Positions 1 to 7,630 are shown, numbered from the stretch's first letter. The stretch is DNA of 53,429 bases from an uncultured bacterium (GCA_937890835.1 CALADF010000056.1:1-53429), one strand, 5' to 3'. Notes: generated by a model from the sequence alone, not told the origin. A program made the numbers and translations.

Positions 1-116
1 CCCTCGTTCTTCACGCTGTCGGTGAACCACGCGAACGTGAGGCCCAGGAGCAGCGCGACGGAGGCCACGGCGAGCGCGACGCTCGCGGCCAGCTTCCTGC
101 TGTTTGACTTCTGCAT
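1..116 (-). CDS. SipW-type secreted TasA-like protein, N-terminal fragment
   Basis: Partial gene running off the left edge; only the first 38 codons are present. They encode a basic start, a hydrophobic core (AASVALAVASVALLLGLTFA) and the AWFTD motif typical of signal peptides cut by the SipW-type signal peptidase, as in TasA and camelysin. The ATG at 116-114 is preceded by a purine-rich GGAAACGAAGGG. By eye the DNA differs at one base from positions 4514-4629, the start of another gene of this cluster, so it is a recent paralogue or the product of gene conversion. It is the last visible member of a minus-strand series. Its C-terminal half cannot be seen. Confidence 0.8.
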   Translation of the reverse strand, partial: MQKSNSRKLAASVALAVASVALLLGLTFAWFTDSVKNE

Positions 117-185
117 CCCTTCGTTTCCTTTCCCTCGGTCAAGCGCCGGAACCCGGCGCTGCGTTCATACCCACTTAAGGCAAGC
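117..185 (-). promoter_or_regulatory. Leader hairpin before the Shine-Dalgarno site
   Basis: On the minus strand an AGCGCCGG-GTT-CCGGCGCT hairpin (about 147-165) sits just upstream of the ribosome-binding region of the partial gene. The same leader, with a pairing-preserving change (T-G wobble), occurs at about 1670-1690 before the gene starting at 1649. Conservation of the stem suggests a role in translation or mRNA stability, or simply co-duplication of gene and leader. Confidence 0.4.
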
Positions 186-233
186 GTAAAATCCGCTGGA
201 GCGGCGAGTCCAAGACTCAACGCCCCAGCGGAT
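186..233 (-). terminator. Probable terminator after the gene ending at 303
   Basis: A compound hairpin reads on the minus strand with outer arms ATCCGCTGG/CCAGCGGAT (225-233 and 191-199) and inner arms GAGTC/GACTC, followed by TTTTA. The T run is short, so termination may be partial and allow read-through to the gene at 1-116. Confidence 0.45.
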
Positions 234-302
234 GCCGACAAGAACGATTCAGCCCTGTCGGCAGCCGCCTTCACCGGCAGTCCGGTGGATCAGGCTCGCA
301 AT

Positions 303-1649
303 CTACGCCTGCCCGGTGAAGCGCTTGTACGCCTCGGCGCCGCTGATAGTCTTGCTGACAGAATTGCCGCAAATATAAATGCCGCCCGTGCTGCCGTCCA
401 TCTGGTCGGCAGAATTGACGAACGTGTTGTTGCCGCCGAAATCGATGCCGTTGATGTTGACGTAGTAGATGCCGATCATGTCATCCTTCATGTTGGCGTT
501 ATCGCCGAAGTTGCAATTGGCGATGCTCACCTTGACGGCGGCGTTCGAGTTCGGATCGGCCTCGATGTGGATGAAGCGGCTCTTGTTGCCCGAGGGCACG
601 GGAGACTGAAGCTCAAAGGAACAGCCGTCGATGACGACTTCCGCACCGGCAACGGGAGTGATCTGAATAGCATCCCACTGCGGATTGGTGAAAGTGCACC
701 CCTTCAGCACGAGCTTGCCCTGGAGGCCGTTCGCGTACACACTCGACGCGTTGTTGGACGCGTTGGTGGGATCTGCGAAGTTAACCTCGTTGAAGGTCAC
801 GTTCGCCGTGGCGGCAACCGACACCGGCTTGTTGGTGATAAGCGTGCTGCCGTTGCCGTCGATCGTGATGCTCTTGGCAATGTTGAGATCCGACGCGAGG
901 GCTATATCGCCGGTCAGCGAAACAGTGTCGCCGTCTTGAGCCTGAGCAACCGCGTCGGCCAGCTCGTCAGCCGTCGTCACAGGGTAGGTGGCACCGGCAT
1001 CGTAGTCGGTGTTGCCGAAGCCGTCGGCCTCCACGGTGTCCTGGGTCGCGAGGATGGTGACGTCCGCCTCGAAGGACTTGCCCTGGTACTCGTTGCCGGC
1101 GGACTCGTCCATGCCGTAGAGGAGCATGAACTGGACCGACCCGCCCGCGGCGACCGGGACCTCGACGCCCGCGGCGAGCGTCGCGAGCTCGCTCATCGGG
1201 CGCTTGGCGAACTGGCCGGCGACCTGGCCGTCCTTCACCATGACGAAGTCGACCCACAGCGCGTCCTGCAGGCCCGCGTCCTTGACGTCGAACTGCAGCT
1301 TCACCTTGGCGGCGAGGCTGCCGCCGTTGGAGACGGTCAGGAGCTTGGCGTTGGACTGGCCGGGCTCCCAGTTGCCCTCCGAGATGATCGGGGCCGACTC
1401 GTCGACGTCGACGGCCTGGCCGAATCCGAACTCGTCGCCGCCGTTGACGCCGGCGATGGTGAAGCCCGTCCCCGCTCCGTCCGCCGCAGCGACGGTCGCC
1501 GCGATCCCGAGCGTGCCCGCCTGGATCCTGTTGCCCTCGTTCTTCACGCTGTCGGTGAACCACGCGAACGTGAGCCCGAGCAAGAGCGCGACGGAGGCCA
1601 CGGCGAGCGCGACGCTCGCGGCAAGCTTCCTGCTGTTTGCCTTCTGCAT
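303..1649 (-). CDS. SipW-dependent TasA/camelysin-like protein with beta-solenoid C-terminus
   Basis: Secreted 448-residue protein, probably a subunit or decoration of an extracellular fibre. Residues 1-40 form a SipW-type signal peptide (AWFTDSVKNEGN). Residues about 45-235 carry the TasA/M73-like fold markers: NWEPGQ near the first strands, then SAGNEYQGKSFEAD and ILATQDTVEADGFGN. From about residue 240 (after ATYPVT) the protein changes to short repeats such as TVSLTGDIAL, SITIDGNGSTL and NVTFNEVNF, typical of a parallel beta-helix. The ATG at 1649 is chosen because AGGAAG lies just upstream; an in-frame ATG 24 bases earlier lacks one. The first 240 residues are close to those of the gene at 3292-4629, whereas the last 210 are unrelated. 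Molecular function is unknown. Confidence 0.8.
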   Translation of the reverse strand: MQKANSRKLAASVALAVASVALLLGLTFAWFTDSVKNEGNRIQAGTLGIAATVAAADGAGTGFTIAGVNGGDEFGFGQAVDVDESAPIISEGNWEPGQSNAKLLTVSNGGSLAAKVKLQFDVKDAGLQDALWVDFVMVKDGQVAGQFAKRPMSELATLAAGVEVPVAAGGSVQFMLLYGMDESAGNEYQGKSFEADVTILATQDTVEADGFGNTDYDAGATYPVTTADELADAVAQAQDGDTVSLTGDIALASDLNIAKSITIDGNGSTLITNKPVSVAATANVTFNEVNFADPTNASNNASSVYANGLQGKLVLKGCTFTNPQWDAIQITPVAGAEVVIDGCSFELQSPVPSGNKSRFIHIEADPNSNAAVKVSIANCNFGDNANMKDDMIGIYYVNINGIDFGGNNTFVNSADQMDGSTGGIYICGNSVSKTISGAEAYKRFTGQA

Positions 1650-1737
1650 CTTATCTTCCTTTCCCTTGGTCAAGCGCCGGAACCCAGCGCTGCGTTCACA
1701 TCCATCGCGAATCGTCCGATCCGCCGACTTCCCTTCA

Positions 1738-1821
1738 AGCCTTTCGGCTGCGGCGGAGCATCTTACCCGTTGGGGGGGATGCCCCGCAGCAGCCGCCCCG
1801 GATAATCCGGGGCGGCTTTTT
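1738..1821 (-). repeat. Structured intercistronic repeat, copy A
   Basis: Three adjacent stem-loops lie between the stop at 1837 and the start at 1649. Arms GCCGCCCCGGAT/ATCCGGGGCGGC are at 1792-1803 and 1805-1816, with T5 following on the plus strand. The second stem is 1749-1762 with 1778-1791 (13 of 14 positions pair, one as G-T). The third is a small GCCGAAAGGC hairpin. Copy B at 3160-3235 has the same order of stems with changed but still pairing bases. The plus-strand T run makes the first stem look like a terminator facing the cluster, but no plus-strand gene precedes it. Confidence 0.6.
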
Positions 1822-1836
1822 CGGCAAATATCTCCG

Positions 1837-3093
1837 CTACTCGGGCACCACGGTGTACCACGTCGCGCCGTCGCGCACCTCGCTCACAACCTTGTAGCCC
1901 TCCGCCACGAAGTTGGCGCCGCCGGGCTCAGCGGTGCTCGCTGCGGGGTTGAAGTTCATGAACGTGCCGCCTTTGACCGTGATCTTGGCCGTGCCGTTCT
2001 GGTAGTTCTTGTCGTAGCAGTTCAACGTCTCGCGATAGCGCTCCTCACCGGTGCCCGACTTCAGCTGCTGAATGGAGAACGTGCCGCCCTCGATGATCAG
2101 CTCGCCCTCCTCCACGTAAATCGCCGAGAGGTTGCCCACGTACGTTCCGTCCTTGATGGTGAGCTTTCCTCCATCGCAAACGTCCACAGCGTAGCAATCG
2201 TTCGCCTTCGCATGAACGATGCCGTTGCCCTGAAGCGTCAGGTTGGAGCCCGCGCGCGCGGAGAAGATCGACCAATTCGCTTTATCGGTCCAGACGTCGT
2301 CGACATTGGCGACGGTCTTTCCGGCAAAGTCGATCGTCACGTCGGCGTTGCCAACCGCAAACGGCTCGGCCTTATCGGCGCCGTCCGCAGCCTCAAGCGT
2401 GAGATCGGATCCCAGCGCGAAGATGCCGCCTGCCGCGATGGCGTTTCGCAAGCCGACCACATCGGTAACCGGCACGGTCGCAGCCGCGTCGTACTGGTCG
2501 CTGCCGAAACCGTCCTTCTCGGCGGTTGCCTGCGTGGCGACGAACGCAAGATCGAACGTGACCTCGGCGCCCTGGTAGCTGTTGCCCGCGCCCTCGGGCA
2601 TCGAAATCACCAGCTGTCCGATCTCGGCAACGGCGTCGGCCCGGTCCTTTGCGCCGACCCGCCCCTGCGCGATCGCCGTATTGTTTGCGACCATGTCGGA
2701 AAGCGTGCCGAGCGAGGTCCCGCCGAGGGAAACCTCGAGCACCTTATCGATATCCTGCGTGGCGCTCACGTTGGAGAAGCGGAGCTCGTACTTCGCCGCC
2801 AGATCGCCGGTGTTCACCGCCTGCAGGTTCACCGCAACGCTCTTGCCGGGTTCGAACGCCAGGTCGTTGAACACGGGCTCCGACTCGGTGACGTCGCTCC
2901 ACGCGACCGCGCCGCCGTCGTCGACGGCGTCCTTCTGCAACTCCACCTGCAATGTGCCGGTTTCGATGACGTTGCCCGTGTTGGTCACCGTATCGGTGAA
3001 CCATGCGAACGTGAGGCCCGCCAACAAGACGAGCGACGCCGCAAGCAGCATCACACTGGCAACCAGCCTATCTGTTACGCGCGTACGGTTCAT
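1837..3093 (-). CDS. SipW-dependent TasA-like protein, divergent paralogue
   Basis: Secreted 418-residue protein of the same architecture as its neighbours but clearly diverged. The signal segment contains MLLAASLVLLAGLTFAWFTD, followed by the TasA-like domain (GNVIETGTLQVEL, FEPGKSVAVNLQ, AGNSYQGAEVTFDLAFVATQ). After about residue 245 come beta-solenoid-like repeats (ADVTIDFAGKTVANV, SNLTLQGNGIVHA, GKLTIKDGTYVGN, GELIIEGGTFSI). The glycine-spaced 'I.GGTF' ladder supports a right-handed beta-helix. The ATG at 3093 has GAGGG about 8 bases upstream; longer in-frame starts would add a basic, non-signal extension. Located third from the end in the minus-strand series; function unknown, probably surface adhesion or matrix. 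Confidence 0.78.
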   Translation of the reverse strand: MNRTRVTDRLVASVMLLAASLVLLAGLTFAWFTDTVTNTGNVIETGTLQVELQKDAVDDGGAVAWSDVTESEPVFNDLAFEPGKSVAVNLQAVNTGDLAAKYELRFSNVSATQDIDKVLEVSLGGTSLGTLSDMVANNTAIAQGRVGAKDRADAVAEIGQLVISMPEGAGNSYQGAEVTFDLAFVATQATAEKDGFGSDQYDAAATVPVTDVVGLRNAIAAGGIFALGSDLTLEAADGADKAEPFAVGNADVTIDFAGKTVANVDDVWTDKANWSIFSARAGSNLTLQGNGIVHAKANDCYAVDVCDGGKLTIKDGTYVGNLSAIYVEEGELIIEGGTFSIQQLKSGTGEERYRETLNCYDKNYQNGTAKITVKGGTFMNFNPAASTAEPGGANFVAEGYKVVSEVRDGATWYTVVPE

Positions 3094-3159
3094 CCGCGCC
3101 CTCGCTTTCCCTATCTCCACCACGCTGACCGAGCGTTGGTCCGCGCGTTTTATCTCTCG

Positions 3160-3235
3160 AGCCTTTCGGCTGCGGCGGGGCATCGCGCCTGGAGGGGATG
3201 CCCCGCCGCAGCCGCCCCGGATGGCCCGGGGCGGC
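3160..3235 (-). repeat. Structured intercistronic repeat, copy B
   Basis: Second copy of the 1738-1821 element, between the stop at 3292 and the start at 3093. The stem TGCGGCGGGGCAT/ATGCCCCGCCGCA (3171-3183 with 3198-3210) is perfect. The neighbouring GCCGCCCCGG/CCGGGGCGGC (3211-3220 with 3226-3235) and the AGCCTTTCGGCT mini-hairpin are also kept. The sequence on either side of the element is not shared with copy A, so it was conserved separately from the flanking DNA. Confidence 0.6.
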
Positions 3236-3291
3236 GCAAACTACGCTTGCAAACTCAGCGACGATCGCATTTCGGCGCCGCCATGTCGTTG

Positions 3292-4629
3292 CTAGGCGAT
3301 CTCGGTGATGATGTAGTTATCGCCGTCGAGTACCGCCTGGTTGGTCGAAGGGATCTTCGAACCGTTGATGCGGGTGCTTTCGTACACGCTCTTAGCGACG
3401 ATGATCTTGCCGCCGTTCACCGCCTTGAAGGCATTGCTTCCGGCACCCGATGCCGAGAAATAGGATCCCTCGGCGATGACGACCGTGCCGCCGTCGGCGA
3501 GAACCGCGCAGCCGCTTGCCCCGGACGTGCCGTAGTAGCCGCCGTTGAGGTTAAGAACGCCGCCGTCCTTCGCAACGAATCCGGCGCCCTGATAGCCGCT
3601 CTGGCCCGTGCTGTGAATGCTGTTGAGGGTGACGGTGCTGCCGGAGCCTGTGACCGTCAGGGGTCCGAGGACGGCCAGGTCGCTCACGCTGCCGCCGGAA
3701 ACCCACTCGCCGTTGACGACCAGGGTACCGCCGTCCGAGACCGTCAAACCACTGATATAGACGTCTGCGTCGAAGCTGCCGCCGTTGCCCAGGTCGGGGA
3801 TGTTGATAGTCGCGTTGCCCTTGATGTCCATCTTCGGAAGCCTATTAGTCAGCTCGCCCACGGACTCCGTGACGTTGAGCTCCACCGTGGCATTCGGGTC
3901 CTCGAGAGCCGCAGCGATATCATCCAGGGACATACCGCTCGAGTCGATCGTCACAGGGTAGGTGGCGCCGGAATCATAACCGGTGTTGCCGAAGCCGTCG
4001 GCCTCCACGGTGTCCTGGGTGGCCAGCACCGTGGCGTCCGCCTCGAAGGACTTGCCCTGGTACTCGTTGCCGGCGGACTCGTCCATGCCGTAGACCAGGA
4101 TGAACTGGATCGACTCGCCAGCGGCCAGCTTGACCTCGAGGTTCTCGGCGACGGTGGCGAGCTGGCCCATCGGGCGCTCGGTGAACTGACCGGCGACCTG
4201 CCCGTCCTTCACCTGGATGAAGTCGAACCACAGCGCGTCCTGCAGGCCCGCGTCCCGGACGTCGAACTGCAGCTTCACCTTGGTCGCCAGCGTGCCGTCG
4301 TTGGAGACGGTGAGCAGCTTCGCGTCGGACTGGCCGGGCTCCCAGTTGTCCTCGGCGATGACCTGGACGCCCTCGGCCTCGAGATCCCGAGCGTCGGCGG
4401 AGAACCCGAACGCGTTGCCACCGTTGACGCCGGCGACGGTGAAGTCGGCCTTGCCGGCCTCCACGTCGGCCACCGTGGCGGCGATCCCGAGCGTGCCCGC
4501 CTGGATCCTGTTACCCTCGTTCTTCACGCTGTCGGTGAACCACGCGAACGTGAGGCCCAGGAGCAGCGCGACGGAGGCCACGGCGAGCGCGACGCTCGCG
4601 GCCAGCTTCCTGCTGTTTGCCTTCTGCAT
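3292..4629 (-). CDS. SipW-dependent TasA/camelysin-like protein, paralogue with different C-terminus
   Basis: Secreted 445-residue paralogue of the gene at 303-1649. The signal peptide and TasA-like domain (residues 1 to about 240) are nearly the same as in that gene, including the GNEYQGKSFEAD and ATQDTVEADGFGN motifs and the closing ATYPVT. The rest is unrelated and shows strand-turn repeats (SGLTVSDGGTLVVNGEW, LTVTGSGSTVTLNS, GGVLNLNGGYYG, GGTVVIAEGSYF, GGKIIVAKSVYE), again suggesting a beta-solenoid. The ATG at 4629 is chosen by comparison with the paralogues and by GGGAAGG just upstream; an in-frame start at 4725 would add 32 basic residues. Probably exported and assembled at the cell surface. 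Confidence 0.8.
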   Translation of the reverse strand: MQKANSRKLAASVALAVASVALLLGLTFAWFTDSVKNEGNRIQAGTLGIAATVADVEAGKADFTVAGVNGGNAFGFSADARDLEAEGVQVIAEDNWEPGQSDAKLLTVSNDGTLATKVKLQFDVRDAGLQDALWFDFIQVKDGQVAGQFTERPMGQLATVAENLEVKLAAGESIQFILVYGMDESAGNEYQGKSFEADATVLATQDTVEADGFGNTGYDSGATYPVTIDSSGMSLDDIAAALEDPNATVELNVTESVGELTNRLPKMDIKGNATINIPDLGNGGSFDADVYISGLTVSDGGTLVVNGEWVSGGSVSDLAVLGPLTVTGSGSTVTLNSIHSTGQSGYQGAGFVAKDGGVLNLNGGYYGTSGASGCAVLADGGTVVIAEGSYFSASGAGSNAFKAVNGGKIIVAKSVYESTRINGSKIPSTNQAVLDGDNYIITEIA

Positions 4630-4800
4630 CTTACCTTCCCTTCCCGCTACGAACGCACGTCCCCCGCACGTCCCCCCGCGAAACCGCGCTCCCGCGACAG
4701 CTTTGCGAGCTTCCTTCGCTATCACAGGGGATTCCCTGTGCTGTTGCCATCACCCCGCCCGCGCCCCGACTGCTGTCGAACCGTCGAGCCGCCGCGCACT

Positions 4801-5283
4801 CTACAAACCGTCAGATGTCGAAGCTCTTGCGACCTGACTGTCGTGAGCGGCGGAATCCCGTCCCGCGCTCTCGGCTACCGACCCCGCGCCCGAAGCGTCA
4901 CCCGAGTCGGCGCCATCCGCAGACGACCCGCCGTCGGAGCCTTCGGCATCGATCGAGGCCGAAGATCCGGAAGGCGCATCGCCCGGCTTCTGCGAGCCCG
5001 CGTCCTGCGCGTCCGGCGCGGACGCCGGTTGCGACTCCGACGCACCCGAAGCTTCCACGACGGAAATCTTGTTTCCGCTGTTCAACGTCGATTGCGTGAA
5101 CCACGAATGAGAAACGCCCACGAACAGGGCGCAGGAGGCTGCTAGCGCGATCAAGCACACGAGCAAAACCATGCGGTTTCGCCACGTTGCGTCGTCCAAG
5201 CGACGATCGGCATGCGCGGCGCAGGCCACCTTCCCGCGAAGCTTGAAATCATGGGAGATACCATTGCGAACGAGATGCTTCAT
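4801..5283 (-). CDS. Short TasA-like membrane/secreted protein with low-complexity tail
   Basis: A 160-residue protein with a basic N-terminus, one hydrophobic segment (about residues 38-57) and HSWFTQSTLNSGNKI, a degenerate SipW-type cleavage region. The remaining roughly 80 residues are almost only Ser, Ala, Asp, Gly and Glu (for example GSDGGSSADGADSGDASG). The folded TasA-like domain seen in the neighbours is missing, so it may be a truncated relative, a spacer or an anchor subunit. Its ATG overlaps the TGA of the upstream gene (TGATG), which implies translational coupling. Function unknown. Confidence 0.7.
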   Translation of the reverse strand: MKHLVRNGISHDFKLRGKVACAAHADRRLDDATWRNRMVLLVCLIALAASCALFVGVSHSWFTQSTLNSGNKISVVEASGASESQPASAPDAQDAGSQKPGDAPSGSSASIDAEGSDGGSSADGADSGDASGAGSVAESAGRDSAAHDSQVARASTSDGL

Positions 5284-6650
5284 CAGAACTCACCGCCCGC
5301 GTTGTTCTTCGCCTGAACGGCATCGACCTTCACGTCGAACGTGACGTCCGCGTCCTGGTACACGTTGCCCGCCGACTCGCTCATGTGAACCTGAACCGTG
5401 AACGTCGCCGACTGCCCGGGGGCGAGCGATCGAGATCCCTGCGCATACGCCATGCCAGCGTCCAAATCGACCGCCGAGCCGCGGTACACCTGCACCCCGG
5501 CGTCATCGATGACGGTAACGTCAAGCGCATCGGCCAGCGGCCCCTGGAGATTCTCGAAGCTCATACGCCAATAGGCGTCGGAGCCGCCCTTGTTGGTGAC
5601 GGTGAAGTCCTCGATCACCGTGTGGCCAGGCTCGATGTTGGCTTCGTCGAAACTGCCCTCAAGCGCGATCGACACCGTGCCGGTGACGAAGCGGTTCTCG
5701 GGCAAGCGTTCGTGCGCCCAGAACATGGCGATGGCCACACCCGCCGCCGCCAAAACCAAGGCAAGAGCCGCAAGCGCCGAGACGGCTATCCTCTTCTTCG
5801 TCTGAGAATCTAGAGGCTGACGCCCGTCGGATGCCTCCCCGCCGAAGCCCCCCGCCGAAGAGGCGACATGCGCACCATGGGAAGCCTCCGCGAGCTTCCT
5901 TCTCGACTGGGCGTAGGCGACCGCCGCTAACACGGCGATAAGCGCAACGACCACCAGAAGCGTCAGCCATATCGTCGTATCGCCCGTCGGAGCCAGCGGG
6001 GACAAATTACCCGCTGCGTCTTCACCCACGAACCAATGAAGATCGACGACGCAGGACGTGTCCTGATACTCGTTGCCTATCTGCGTGGGAAGGGAGGCCT
6101 CCACCGTCCAGGAAAGACGCGACACCCCCTGCCCTTCGACAGGGATGGAAACCGGCTTGCCGACGAGCTCGGACGCCGAGCCCTCGAGAACGATCGTTCC
6201 CGTTGCGCGATCGACGACGCGCAGATGCAGCACGTCGGACAACCGGGCCGCATCGCCCGCGCGGTTCTCGACGCGCTCGACTTCGAACTGGACGTCGACC
6301 GCGGCCTTGTGGCTGACGTCGACCTCGACACCTTGAATTTCGACATCGCCCGGCAGCATGCCCGAGACGGAGAAGGGAACGTTCGCAGATTCAACGCCCT
6401 GTGCGAGGGTGATGTCGGTCTGCAGCTCATCGGCTGCAAGAGCCTGCTGGGGAAGCGCAAGAGATACGGCGATGAAAATGCTGAGGATGAATGCAGCCGC
6501 TGCGAGAATCCAAGCATGCGCAAAGGAGCGTCCGCAAGTCTGAGCGCAGACGCACCCACCCCGCGCGTTTGCGCAAGCAGCTTCCCCCGTCGCGAACACG
6601 GGGGAACCGAGCTTCTCGCGGGAAGCTTCACGATGAGCTATCCGGGTCAA
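5283..6650 (-). CDS. Membrane protein with two TasA/camelysin-like ectodomains
   Basis: First gene of the cluster, 455 residues from the chosen TTG start. That start has AAAAGGA 7 bases upstream; a longer frame to a TTG at 6728 has no such site. Order of parts: signal/anchor segment (ILAAAAFILSIFIAVSLALP); first TasA-like domain ending in GNEYQDTSCVVDLHWF; membrane helix (TIWLTLLVVVALIAVLAAVAYA); charged, probably cytoplasmic loop; second helix (ISVSALAAL-like, read as AVSALAALALVLAAAGVAIAM); second TasA-like domain with NIEPGHTVIEDFTVTNKG and SAGNVYQDADVTFDV. A double module suggests an anchor or assembly protein for the fibre subunits encoded downstream. No signal peptidase gene is visible in the window. 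Confidence 0.72.
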   Translation of the reverse strand: MTRIAHREASREKLGSPVFATGEAACANARGGCVCAQTCGRSFAHAWILAAAAFILSIFIAVSLALPQQALAADELQTDITLAQGVESANVPFSVSGMLPGDVEIQGVEVDVSHKAAVDVQFEVERVENRAGDAARLSDVLHLRVVDRATGTIVLEGSASELVGKPVSIPVEGQGVSRLSWTVEASLPTQIGNEYQDTSCVVDLHWFVGEDAAGNLSPLAPTGDTTIWLTLLVVVALIAVLAAVAYAQSRRKLAEASHGAHVASSAGGFGGEASDGRQPLDSQTKKRIAVSALAALALVLAAAGVAIAMFWAHERLPENRFVTGTVSIALEGSFDEANIEPGHTVIEDFTVTNKGGSDAYWRMSFENLQGPLADALDVTVIDDAGVQVYRGSAVDLDAGMAYAQGSRSLAPGQSATFTVQVHMSESAGNVYQDADVTFDVKVDAVQAKNNAGGEF

Positions 6651-6709
6651 CTTCGAGTCCTTTTCTGGTGCGTTAATCCATTGTTCCCAAATAGGGCAAG
6701 TATGCCGAC

Positions 6710-6749
6710 AGTATATACGCTTTTTCAACAGATAAGATTCATTTTATCT
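6710..6749 (-). promoter_or_regulatory. Candidate promoter and operator of the TasA-like cluster
   Basis: On the minus strand TATACT (6715-6710) could be a -10 box about 60 bases before the chosen start at 6650. A dyad AGATAA-N8-TTATCT (6730-6735 with 6744-6749) covers the place where a -35 box should be; no good -35 is seen. This would suit a promoter controlled by a DNA-binding protein. Inferred from sequence only. Confidence 0.35.
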
Positions 6750-6750
6750 C

Positions 6751-7003
6751 GCAGGTAACAAACAGCGTTCGTACCGGAACGAACGACGCTAACGCACGTT
6801 GAAAAGCCGGCGAGAAGCGCCGCTTGCGGCTGAAAGCGAGACGCGGATCCGCGTCTCGGGAGGGGCGAGACCCGAGCCGGCGGCACCGACTCCGCCGTCC
6901 CGAGGCGGGATCGGGCGTGCGGCTGAGAGGGGAGCGAAACCCAGCCGGCGTTCAACGCCCCGAGGCGAAGCTTGCGCCGGCGCCTCGGAGGCCGGGCCCG
7001 CAG
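6751..7003. other. Gene-free stretch with a perfect 20-base palindrome
   Basis: No convincing coding region. It holds the perfect palindrome GAGACGCGGATCCGCGTCTC at 6838-6857 and GC-rich short repeats; AGCTTGCGCCGGCGC occurs near 6970 and again near 7014 inside the end of the MarR gene. The palindrome could act as a terminator stem for the MarR gene ending at 7004, although no T run follows it. Confidence 0.4.
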
Positions 7004-7627
7004 CTAGGGGCAGAGCTTGCGCCGGCGCAAATCGTCGTTGAGCTTCAAAATCGCGTTCGCGAACTGGACGCGTTCCTCGTCGGTGAGCGCCGAAAAAGTC
7101 TCCTCCGCGAAATCGCGCTGCATGCGACGACCGTCTTCCGCGCGATCGCGCCCTAAGTCGGTGAGCGAGAGGAGGATCGTGCGCCGGTCATCGTCGCTCG
7201 GCTCGCGCACGATGAGACCCTCGTCGACCAGCTGCACCAGCACAGGTCCCACCGATTGAGGCCTGATGCCGATAGACGAGGCGAGATCCGCCTGGGACAG
7301 ACGCCTCTTCGCGAACCCGTCGGCCATGGCCTCCTCGTGCATCGCAAGCCTCACGAGGATCTGCATGGTGCGGTTCGTCCCGTCGAGCGGCCTCACCGTG
7401 CGGCGAATCACCGAGGCCAGATGCCCCAGCTCGCGCAATATCGTGTCGGGGCTCATATCCTCGGCGGTCATTCGCGCGGCAGGAGCCGCGGCGGCGGGCG
7501 CGGCATCCGAAAGCCTCTCGATGGCGCACCCGATGCGATCGTTTTCGCAGTCGGTCCGACCCCCCGCGTCGCTCGCAGGAGGCTCGCCGCTCACCTGCGC
7601 CGTGTTCTTCACTTTCACATTCCCCAC
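7004..7627 (-). CDS. MarR-family transcriptional regulator
   Basis: A 207-residue regulator. After an Ala-rich tail (residues 1-60) comes the winged helix-turn-helix: RTMQILVRLAMHE, RRLSQADLASSIGIRPQSVGPVLVQLVDEGLIVREPSDDDRRTILLSLT. The DDRR wing and following 'LTDLGR' are characteristic of MarR proteins. It lies 3 bases after the MATE exporter stop, so the two are one operon, a common arrangement in which the regulator represses its own exporter and responds to the exported compound. Ligand unknown. Confidence 0.88.
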   Translation of the reverse strand: MGNVKVKNTAQVSGEPPASDAGGRTDCENDRIGCAIERLSDAAPAAAAPAARMTAEDMSPDTILRELGHLASVIRRTVRPLDGTNRTMQILVRLAMHEEAMADGFAKRRLSQADLASSIGIRPQSVGPVLVQLVDEGLIVREPSDDDRRTILLSLTDLGRDRAEDGRRMQRDFAEETFSALTDEERVQFANAILKLNDDLRRRKLCP

Positions 7628-7630
7628 CTA

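Noticed and set aside
1738..3235. CRISPR-like repeat array
   Set aside because: Only two copies, more than a kilobase apart with genes between them, and no cas genes.
285..5145. Long open frames on the plus strand across the TasA-like cluster (506 and more than 1300 codons)
   Set aside because: They are shadows of high-GC minus-strand genes: composition is Arg/Val/His/Asp-rich, with no family motifs, whereas the minus-strand frames have signal peptides, domains and ribosome-binding sites.
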